Source: Bacteroidota bacterium (GTDB taxonomy: Bacteria > Bacteroidota > Bacteroidia > Chitinophagales > Chitinophagaceae). Taken from it: a stretch of DNA of 11,154 nucleotides. Under the pieces are notes generated by a model. That model did no database searches. It worked only from the letters and a program-made list of their open reading frames with translations, and was not told the origin of the DNA. Positions 6,116 through 11,154 of this stretch are shown here, piece after piece. The DNA lies in assembly GCA_028875955.1 (NCBI GenBank), contig JAGWTX010000024.1, positions 1-11,154 of the forward strand. The letters are read 5' to 3'. Position 1 is the stretch's first letter. Each line of letters opens with the position of its first letter. A program made the position numbers and the translations under genes.

Positions 6116-7309
6116 CTACCGGCGGCGGATGTCTTTTACATCGATGGTAAGCACCACGGGTTGCTGGTCCCGGAAGACAACCACGCGAATCCTGCCGATG
6201 CTGTTCTGGAAGATATTCTTATAGGTTTGGATATTCTTTGACATATTGGTTTCCACCGAAAAAATCACATCACCGGGCAAAAACCCGGCTTTATCCCCCG
6301 GTGATCCGGGCATAACATCTACCACCCTGATTTCCCCGTCTAACAGGTAAATGCCCAGACCCGTATAGGAATAATCAAAGTTTTCCGTAAAATGGGAATT
6401 GGGTTTGATGTGAATGCTCTGTTCTGGGTAGTTCAGGATTACATTGAATCTCCGCAGGATGTCATTACCTATCAGTCCACCCAGCATCGGATAGGATGTG
6501 ACGTTGTAATCGTCTTCAAAAATGTGCACCGGCACTTTCCTGAATTTGTAAGGCCCGATCTTTACTTCTTTTGCAATGGTGATATTCATTTTCCTTTTCC
6601 CACCCAACCCTTCTGCCTGTGTTGGATAAAACTTCCGGTTTTTTTTGAAGACCAGGCTGTCATCCACAAAATCCTTGGACAGTAAAAAACTGAGACCGGC
6701 TCCCGTATCAAAAATAAACCGGCTCATCACAGTATGGTCATCCCGGATACTGGCTACCTGCAAAGGCAATGTGGAGAAAGCCGGTTTTAAAAGAAAGCCG
6801 CCTTTGGGATATCGGAATGTGCCGGGTGTGTATACTTCGATTTTTAAGGCATCATAATCGATCCTGACAATATATCTTCTCAGAAAGCTGAACCCGATAA
6901 TCCCGTCGATGCGAACCCCATACACACTGGTAAGCAATTCATAATCGTTTTTATGAAAGTCCAGATGCGGGGATTCCATACCGGGCAGTTTCAGGGTATG
7001 GTTAAGGGTAAAATCCACCGTTCTGATCCCGGCGATACCCCGGATGGTTCTTTCCGATTTTACAAATGCCAGTTTGAGATAGACCCCGGTGGTGGAATCG
7101 ATCGATATTCCGCCACTGCCCGTATCCAGAACAAAATTGAGGGTATCCGGATAATCATCCAGCTGGGCATGAACAATAATGATACCCCCGCTTAACTGGG
7201 AAAAGGGAAAACTGGTGATCAGACGGGCTTCGGGTGAGATAAATTCCTCCTGGGCAATGCCATTTTGGGCAATACAGATCATGGCAAGGGCAAAGAGAAA
7301 TCGTTTCAT
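6116..7309 (-). CDS. Secreted retropepsin-like aspartic protease with C-terminal PDZ domain
   Basis: This is a predicted exported aspartic peptidase of 397 residues. A signal peptide covers about 1-20 (KR, hydrophobic stretch, cut near GIAQ-EE); no lipobox Cys is at the cut. Two retropepsin-like lobes follow: the first has Asp62-Thr-Gly-Ser-Gly and later IDGIIGFSFLRR (134-145), the second has Asp201-Thr-Gly-Ala-Gly and GGLIGNDILRR (277-287). The two lobes can pair within one chain, as in pepsin. A PDZ-like domain fills about 315-393, with GLGIYLLDGEIRVV and SPGDKAGFLPGDVIF as the binding groove and core. PDZ fusions often direct cleavage of envelope or misfolded proteins. It is first of the minus-strand group that continues with the M16 pair. 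The substrate is unknown. Confidence 0.88.
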   Translation of the reverse strand: MKRFLFALAMICIAQNGIAQEEFISPEARLITSFPFSQLSGGIIIVHAQLDDYPDTLNFVLDTGSGGISIDSTTGVYLKLAFVKSERTIRGIAGIRTVDFTLNHTLKLPGMESPHLDFHKNDYELLTSVYGVRIDGIIGFSFLRRYIVRIDYDALKIEVYTPGTFRYPKGGFLLKPAFSTLPLQVASIRDDHTVMSRFIFDTGAGLSFLLSKDFVDDSLVFKKNRKFYPTQAEGLGGKRKMNITIAKEVKIGPYKFRKVPVHIFEDDYNVTSYPMLGGLIGNDILRRFNVILNYPEQSIHIKPNSHFTENFDYSYTGLGIYLLDGEIRVVDVMPGSPGDKAGFLPGDVIFSVETNMSKNIQTYKNIFQNSIGRIRVVVFRDQQPVVLTIDVKDIRRR

Positions 7310-7328
7310 GCAGTATAAAATACGTTAG

Positions 7329-7353
7329 AATCGGGTTATCAGACCCGGTTTTT
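7329..7353. other. Hairpin with T-run in divergent intergenic region
   Basis: AATCGGGT (7329-7336) and ACCCGGTT (7343-7350) form an 8-bp stem, with one G-T wobble, around a 6-base loop. TTT follows on the + strand, so the T-run including the stem end is five bases. On the + strand it resembles a weak intrinsic terminator, but no + strand gene ends here. On the - strand it would lie in the leader of the aspartic protease mRNA, about 20 bases before the ATG. The role is not clear. Confidence 0.4.
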
Positions 7354-7358
7354 GTACC

Positions 7359-7386
7359 AGCCGCCGGGATCTTACGATAAGCGGCT
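7359..7386. repeat. Inverted repeat AGCCGC-N16-GCGGCT
   Basis: A perfect 6-bp inverted repeat with a 16-base spacer (7359-7364 and 7381-7386) lies midway between the divergent aspartic protease and mqnC genes. It may be a regulator site or a chance match. The rest of the 170-base gap holds the hairpin to its left and the mqnC promoter to its right. Confidence 0.25.
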
Positions 7387-7444
7387 ATACATTAGGACAG
7401 TAATTATTCAGATTTCGATGCAGGCGCAATCAACCATATCCTCC

Positions 7445-7452
7445 TACCTTTG
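7445..7452 (+). promoter_or_regulatory. mqnC promoter -7 element
   Basis: TACCTTTG matches the Bacteroidota housekeeping -7 consensus TAnnTTTG perfectly. Transcription from it would begin near 7458, giving a leader of about 20 bases before the ATG at 7480. I found no convincing -33 TTTG at the usual distance. The element also argues against a TTG start at 7450, which would lie inside the promoter. Confidence 0.65.
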
Positions 7453-7479
7453 TTAACTGATTACCTACTACCTACTACT

Positions 7480-8604
7480 ATGCAATTAGCCGATTTATAC
7501 CAGAAAGCACTTCAATTTGAATTCCTGACCATTGAGGAAGGTATGTTTTTATTTGAAACAGCCCCCCTCGCAGAACTGATGCATGTTGCAGATGAAATGC
7601 GGAAAATACAGGTGCCGCATGGAAAAGTTACCTGGCAGATAGACCGGAACGTGAACACCACCAATGTCTGTATCGCCAACTGTAAGTTTTGTAATTTCTA
7701 CCGGGTGCCCGGTCATCCGGATGCCTATATCACGGATATGCCCACCTACCGTAAAAAGATCGAGGAAACCCTGAAATACGGGGGCGATCAGTTATTGCTG
7801 CAGGGCGGACATCACCCGGACCTGGGACTGGATTTCTATACCAAAACATTCCGGGCCATCAAACAGGAATACCCTTCGCTGAAACTGCATTCCCTCGGAC
7901 CACCCGAAGTGGCGCATATCTGTAAGCTGGAGAAGATGTCACACCATGATGTGCTGAAAGCCCTGCAGGAAGCCGGTCTGGATTCCCTGCCCGGTGCGGG
8001 TGCCGAAATCCTGGTAGACAGGGTAAGAAGACTGATCTCAAAGGGTAAATGTGGTGCGGATGAATGGCTGGATATCATGCACGAAGCGCATAAATTGCAT
8101 ATCACCACCAGTGCCACCATGATGTTTGGCCATGTGGAAACGCTGGAGGAAAGATTCATACACCTTACCCGCATCAGGGAAGTGCAAAGCCGCAAACCGG
8201 CAGATGCCAAGGGTTTTCTGGCATTTATACCCTGGACCTTTCAGGATGTAGATACCTTGCTGGCCAGGATCCGGGGTGTTCACAATCTTACTTCACCGGA
8301 TGAATACATCCGTATGATCGCCATCAGCCGGATCATGTTACCCAATATCAAAAACATCCAGGCCAGTTGGTTGACTGTGGGTAAACAAACTGCACAAATT
8401 TGTCTGCATGCAGGAGCCAATGATTTTGGCAGTATCATGATTGAAGAAAATGTGGTGAGTGCGGCCGGTGCCCCGCATCGGTTTACCTATAAAACCATGC
8501 AGGATGCCATAAGGGAAGCCGGTTTCGAACCGCAACTCAGAAACCAGCAATATGAATGGCGCAAGATTCCGGAAACCATACAGGAGCAGCTGATCGATTA
8601 TTAA
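7480..8604 (+). CDS. mqnC: Cyclic dehypoxanthinyl futalosine synthase (radical SAM)
   Basis: MqnC is the radical-SAM enzyme that cyclises dehypoxanthine futalosine in the futalosine route to menaquinone. The 374-residue product has the 4Fe-4S motif Cys64-x3-Cys68-x2-Cys71 in NVCIANCKFCNFYR, preceded by the typical TWQIDRNVN (51-59). LLLQGGHHPDLGLDFY (105-120), LPGAGAEILVDRVR (170-183) and TSATMMFGHVET (210-221) are core TIM-barrel segments seen in MqnC/MqnE/CofH. The HPDLGLDFY and PGHPDAYI segments favour MqnC over MqnE. An upstream TTG at 7450 is in frame but falls in the promoter, so the ATG at 7480 is chosen. It is monocistronic here; the other mqn genes are not in the window. It implies that the organism respires with menaquinone made by the non-classical route. 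Confidence 0.92.
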   Translation: MQLADLYQKALQFEFLTIEEGMFLFETAPLAELMHVADEMRKIQVPHGKVTWQIDRNVNTTNVCIANCKFCNFYRVPGHPDAYITDMPTYRKKIEETLKYGGDQLLLQGGHHPDLGLDFYTKTFRAIKQEYPSLKLHSLGPPEVAHICKLEKMSHHDVLKALQEAGLDSLPGAGAEILVDRVRRLISKGKCGADEWLDIMHEAHKLHITTSATMMFGHVETLEERFIHLTRIREVQSRKPADAKGFLAFIPWTFQDVDTLLARIRGVHNLTSPDEYIRMIAISRIMLPNIKNIQASWLTVGKQTAQICLHAGANDFGSIMIEENVVSAAGAPHRFTYKTMQDAIREAGFEPQLRNQQYEWRKIPETIQEQLIDY

Positions 8605-8606
8605 TT

Positions 8607-8645
8607 GTTTAAGAAAAAAGCTTTTTAACTTTTTTTTCTTTTAAC
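8607..8645 (+). terminator. Weak A+T-rich hairpin after mqnC
   Basis: GTTTAAGAAAAAAG can fold back on TTTTTTTCTTTTAAC with a two-base bulge, giving about 12 mostly A-T pairs. It begins 3 bases after the mqnC stop. A GC-rich stem is missing and the T-run is part of the stem, so it is at best a weak terminator. The promoter of the next small gene may begin within or just after it. Confidence 0.3.
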
Positions 8646-8661
8646 AGAAAACAGGAAAAAC

Positions 8662-8669
8662 TACATTCG
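8662..8669 (+). promoter_or_regulatory. Possible promoter of small membrane protein gene
   Basis: TACATTCG matches TAnnTTTG except for C at the seventh position. It lies 17 bases before the ATG at 8687, a leader length similar to that of mqnC. No clear -33 element is seen. Confidence 0.3.
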
Positions 8670-8686
8670 CATATTATCCTGCCTGT

Positions 8687-8899
8687 ATGCGATCCAAAAA
8701 CAACCTGCTGCTCATCATACTGGTTTCCGTGACCATCGGAGGACTGGTTTTATTGCTGGCGATGAACCGGTATAACCCGAAAATCGCCTGTGAAAAGAAA
8801 GGCTCCTGTCCGGAAAACCCGAAAAACCAGGAATCTGGAGGCGGAACCCCGGTGTTTGAGAATAGTTTTACCCATCTGATTGTATCCACCAAACAATAA
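8687..8899 (+). CDS. Small single-pass membrane protein, 70 aa
   Basis: I do not recognise the family. Residues 6-26 form one hydrophobic helix (NLLLIILVSVTIGGLVLLLA), preceded by Arg2 and Lys4. By the positive-inside rule the C-terminal part should face the periplasm. That part holds two cysteines (35 and 41, in ACEKKGSC), able to form a disulfide, then a Gly/Pro-rich linker and FENSFTHLIVSTKQ. The helix might instead act as an uncleaved signal anchor; no lipobox is present. The gene stands alone between mqnC and the sigma factor gene, with a possible promoter upstream and a strong terminator 5 bases after its stop, which supports it as a true, separately expressed gene. Confidence 0.65.
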   Translation: MRSKNNLLLIILVSVTIGGLVLLLAMNRYNPKIACEKKGSCPENPKNQESGGGTPVFENSFTHLIVSTKQ

Positions 8900-8903
8900 G
8901 TTG

Positions 8904-8932
8904 ATCCCGCGCCATTCCGCGGGATTTTTTTT
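8904..8932 (+). terminator. Intrinsic (rho-independent) terminator
   Basis: ATCCCGCG (8904-8911) and CGCGGGAT (8918-8925) form a perfect 8-bp GC-rich stem with a 6-base loop CCATTC, followed by a run of eight T (8925-8932). It lies 5 bases after the small membrane protein gene and insulates the sigma factor operon from upstream transcription. Confidence 0.92.
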
Positions 8933-9010
8933 CTTTGTGATGTAACTAAAGCCATTCTGACACGTATTATACCAGAACAAGGCAAATATTCAGAGCTATT
9001 CCTGCTGTTT

Positions 9011-9499
9011 ATGACTGAAAAAGAATACAACCAGTGTGTTTCCCAATATGCCGATAATGTGTATCGCTTTATCGTGAAGAATCTCCGGCATGAGGAAGAT
9101 GCAAGGGATATTGTTCAGACAGCATTTGAAAAATTATGGCGCAACCGGGAAATGGTGGAAGAGGCAAAATCAAAATCCTACCTTTTTACCGTAGCCTATA
9201 ACCAGATGATTGATCATATCCGGAAAATGAAAAGGGTTCAGTTAAAGGAAGAATTCTCCGAAACCAGCCGCATACAACAGGCAAGTTCGGGATCCAACCT
9301 GAAAAAAGCCCTGATGGAAGCGTTGAACCGGCTGAATGAAACCCAGAAAAGCCTGGTCATGCTGAAAGATTATGAAGGATACAGTTACGAAGAAATCGGG
9401 GAGATCATGGGTTTGAATGAAAGTCAGGTGAAAGTTTACCTGCACCGGGCAAGACTGACCCTTCGCAATTATTTAGTAAGTCCGGAAAATGTCCGATAA
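9011..9499 (+). CDS. ECF-type RNA polymerase sigma factor
   Basis: This is a sigma-70 family group 4 (ECF) factor of 162 residues, containing only regions 2 and 4. Region 2 spans about 5-75; DARDIVQTAFEKLWRNR (30-46) is the core-binding/-10 segment and SYLFTVAYNQMIDHIRKMKR (56-75) its end. A Ser/Gln-rich linker follows. Region 4 spans about 98-153, with the -35-recognising helix-turn-helix in SYEEIGEIMGLNESQVKVYLHRAR (125-148). It has no regulatory extension. It overlaps the next gene by 11 bases; that gene's membrane protein probably holds it inactive. The regulon may include the operon itself and the barrel-like gene downstream (inference). The stimulus is unknown. Confidence 0.9.
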   Translation: MTEKEYNQCVSQYADNVYRFIVKNLRHEEDARDIVQTAFEKLWRNREMVEEAKSKSYLFTVAYNQMIDHIRKMKRVQLKEEFSETSRIQQASSGSNLKKALMEALNRLNETQKSLVMLKDYEGYSYEEIGEIMGLNESQVKVYLHRARLTLRNYLVSPENVR

Positions 9500-10673
9500 A
9501 CCAGATAAACGATTTAACAAAACAAACAAAGTGATCCAAATAAACCAACATAATTACGAGTCGATCTTCCTGCTCTATCTGGACGGGGAACTCTCTGCGG
9601 GGGACAGGCTTGTAGTGGAAGGGTTTGTACAATCACATCCCCATCTGGGTGAGGAACTGGCCATGCTGCAACAGTTACGTCTGGAGAATGAGCCGGTGAT
9701 GTATCCGGATAAATCATCCCTGTACCGGTCGGAAGCAAAGGAAATCCATGCAGGCAATTATGAGGAATATTTTCTGTCATATGTAGACAATGAACTCAAT
9801 GAAGCCGATAAGTCGCTTTTAGAAACCTATGTCTTACAGCATCCTGAATTGCAATCCGAATTCACCCTGCTCAAACAAACACGCCTGGAGCCCGAAGCAT
9901 TTGTATTTGCTGATAAAGCATCCCTATACAGAAAGGAAGAAAAAAAACCGGTTGTTTTTTATATGCGCTGGCAGACCATGGGCATGGCCGCTTCACTGAT
10001 AGGTTTTGCTTTTTTACTCTGGACGCAGTTTGCAGATAGATCCGTAAAAGTCACCACCACTACGGCAGCCCGGCTGGAAAAGATAAACGCACCCGTATCC
10101 GCTCAACCCGTCCCCCTGCCTGCAGACAATAATACAGTGACGGCTTCCGTAACCAAGCCTGAGAACCGGCAAACGGAAACAGGCTCTTCATCCAACCAGA
10201 CAAAGGATGCGGAAACACGTCAACAAACCGCCATTGATCAACCACTGGCTGATCATCCAATAACCGAACCTGATGCGACACCGCTGTCTATGCAACAGAC
10301 AGTGGAAACACATGCATCCCGAAAAGCCGAAGTAATCACCGGTTCCTTTGATGGCCCCGAGATCGCGAAAGTGCCGGTTCAGAAAATCATTCCCGGCAAT
10401 CATCCCATTGCCGGTTTGGACAGGTCGCTGTTAGAAACCAATGAGAACAGCGGCTCACCAAAAGAAGTCCTGGCCCAGGAAGTGGTATACAAGGAAATCG
10501 ACATCACAGCTGATGATGATAAGAAAACCTTATTACTGGGTTCTCTGGAATTAAACAAAGACAAACTAAGGGGATTGTTCAGGAAGGCCAGCTCCCTATT
10601 CCGGAGTAAACCAAAAGTAAATGACGAGACAGCCGACAACCCATCCCCTGTTAATACACGATCCTTACAATAA
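9489..10673 (+). CDS. Membrane-anchored anti-sigma-like protein with duplicated N-terminal module
   Basis: This 394-residue protein is probably the partner of the ECF sigma factor whose gene it overlaps by 11 bases. The cytosolic N-terminus holds two copies of a 59-residue module (22-80 and 90-148), each starting NYE..F and ending DK.SLYR, with a central HP.L..E helix pair. A single membrane helix spans about 163-181. Residues 185-340 are low-complexity, rich in Thr, Gln, Pro and Asn, and should be extended in the periplasm. A short conserved-looking tail, LLLGSLELNKDKLRGLFRKASSLFRSK (348-374), is followed by a polar end. There is no HxxxCxxC zinc motif, so it is not a classical ZAS anti-sigma factor; the role is inferred from position and topology. 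It is followed 15 bases later by the secreted-protein gene. Confidence 0.7.
   Translation: MSDKPDKRFNKTNKVIQINQHNYESIFLLYLDGELSAGDRLVVEGFVQSHPHLGEELAMLQQLRLENEPVMYPDKSSLYRSEAKEIHAGNYEEYFLSYVDNELNEADKSLLETYVLQHPELQSEFTLLKQTRLEPEAFVFADKASLYRKEEKKPVVFYMRWQTMGMAASLIGFAFLLWTQFADRSVKVTTTTAARLEKINAPVSAQPVPLPADNNTVTASVTKPENRQTETGSSSNQTKDAETRQQTAIDQPLADHPITEPDATPLSMQQTVETHASRKAEVITGSFDGPEIAKVPVQKIIPGNHPIAGLDRSLLETNENSGSPKEVLAQEVVYKEIDITADDDKKTLLLGSLELNKDKLRGLFRKASSLFRSKPKVNDETADNPSPVNTRSLQ
9552..9728 (+). repeat. Anti-sigma-like module, copy 1
   Basis: This stretch encodes residues 22-80 of the membrane protein. Aligned without gaps to copy 2, I count 28 identical residues of 59, with most other positions conservative. 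The DNA copies have diverged, so the duplication is old. Confidence 0.85.
9756..9932 (+). repeat. Anti-sigma-like module, copy 2
   Basis: This stretch encodes residues 90-148, offset by 68 residues from copy 1. Shared anchors include FL.Y.D.EL, HP.L, Q.RLE.E and DK.SLYR. It lies directly before the membrane helix. Confidence 0.85.
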
Positions 10674-10688
10674 CCAAAAAAAAGTAAC

Positions 10689-11154
10689 ATGAAACAGTTC
10701 GTTTGTATAGTACTCTTCACCTGTCTTGCCCATAGTACCTGGTCACAGACCGACAGCAGTGGCAACCGGAATTCTGATACCGTTAAAGTGGGCAACTTTA
10801 TCATCATCAAAAAGAAAAACAGTCAATCGGCTACGGAAGAATCCGAAAGCAGAAGACGCAGCAATTATGATTTCAGGGTGGAACGCCGGCCAAGAAGAAG
10901 AAGCAATATCAGCACCAACTGGTGGATCATGGACCTCGGTTTTGCAAACATGCGTGACAATACCAATTATCCCGCTGCACAAGCAGGTGGTTTTTACAAA
11001 GTGCTCAGGCCTGCGGATGGCCCGGTTACCCAGAACAGCAATAAGCTGATCACCGGTAAATCGAGCAATGTGAACCTCTGGTTCTTTATGCAGAAACTAA
11101 ACATTGTAAAACATGTTGTGAACCTGAAATATGGACTGGGTCTGGAAATGTATA
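10689..11154 (+). CDS. Secreted protein, probable outer-membrane beta-barrel (5' part)
   Basis: The reading frame is open from the ATG at 10689 to the window end (155 codons), so the C-terminus is missing. Residues 1-19 form a signal peptide (MKQFVCIVLFTCLAHSTWSQ, cut near WSQ). A polar, Arg-rich segment follows (SRRRSNYDFRVERRPRRRS, 54-72). Then alternating aromatic and polar strands begin: NWWIMDLGFANM, VNLWFFMQKLNIV and VVNLKYGLGLEMY. That strand pattern, with YGLGLE at the end, is typical of Bacteroidota PorT-like outer-membrane barrels. It lies 15 bases after the anti-sigma-like gene, so it is probably in the same operon and may be part of, or controlled by, that envelope-signalling unit. 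The barrel assignment is inference from a partial sequence. Confidence 0.75.
   Translation, partial: MKQFVCIVLFTCLAHSTWSQTDSSGNRNSDTVKVGNFIIIKKKNSQSATEESESRRRSNYDFRVERRPRRRSNISTNWWIMDLGFANMRDNTNYPAAQAGGFYKVLRPADGPVTQNSNKLITGKSSNVNLWFFMQKLNIVKHVVNLKYGLGLEMY

Noticed and set aside
7450..7479. TTG start for mqnC adding 10 residues
   Set aside because: The codon lies inside the TACCTTTG promoter element; the ATG at 7480 gives a normal MqnC N-terminus.
9489..10673. Classical zinc-binding anti-sigma (ZAS) domain
   Set aside because: No HxxxCxxC motif and no Cys in the N-terminal modules.
10726..11049. Open frame within the start of the secreted-protein gene
   Set aside because: It is out of frame with the ATG at 10689, whose frame encodes a signal peptide and barrel-like strands and stays open to the window end.

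Overview
The window looks like a chromosomal segment of a Bacteroidota bacterium, probably of the Chitinophagaceae type (inference). The reasons are moderate GC, start codons without obvious Shine-Dalgarno sequences, a perfect Bacteroidota-type -7 element (TAnnTTTG) before mqnC, futalosine-route menaquinone synthesis, a secreted retropepsin/PDZ protease, and a sigma / membrane anti-sigma-like / outer-membrane-barrel gene trio typical of that phylum. I see no transposase, integrase, tRNA, rRNA or CRISPR. No gene-free stretch exceeds about 170 bases.

Region 1 (about 1-3093, + strand) is a compact arsenic operon, arsR-arsM-arsN-aqpS-arsC. Just upstream lie two copies of ATCGT-N6-ACGAT, 45 bp apart, flanking a probable promoter; they are the likely ArsR operators. 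ArsC reduces arsenate to arsenite and ArsM methylates arsenite. The ArsN-type GNAT probably acetylates an organoarsenical or phosphinothricin-like amino acid. The aquaporin probably lets arsenite leave by diffusion. No ArsB, Acr3 or ArsP pump is encoded within the operon, a layout reminiscent of the aqpS-arsC arrangement described in Sinorhizobium meliloti. A small unrecognised ORF lies divergently upstream.

Region 2 (3088-7309, - strand) reads in transcription order: a secreted or periplasmic two-lobed aspartic protease with a C-terminal PDZ domain, a catalytic M16 metallopeptidase with HxxEH, a partner M16 protein that has lost HxxEH but keeps the R/Y substrate-binding motif, and a four-helix phage-holin-like (YvlD/DUF360-type) membrane protein. 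The M16 genes are 9 bp apart and probably form a heterodimer. The holin-like gene converges on arsC, and the two overlap by 6 bp.

Region 3 (7310-8932) has the divergent intergenic region, mqnC (radical-SAM cyclic dehypoxanthinyl futalosine synthase) with a clear promoter, and a 70-residue single-pass membrane protein ended by a strong intrinsic terminator.

Region 4 (9011-11154, + strand) is an ECF sigma factor gene overlapping a membrane protein whose cytosolic N-terminus holds two ungapped copies of a 59-residue module (probable anti-sigma). It is followed by the start of a secreted protein, probably an outer-membrane beta-barrel, that runs off the window end.
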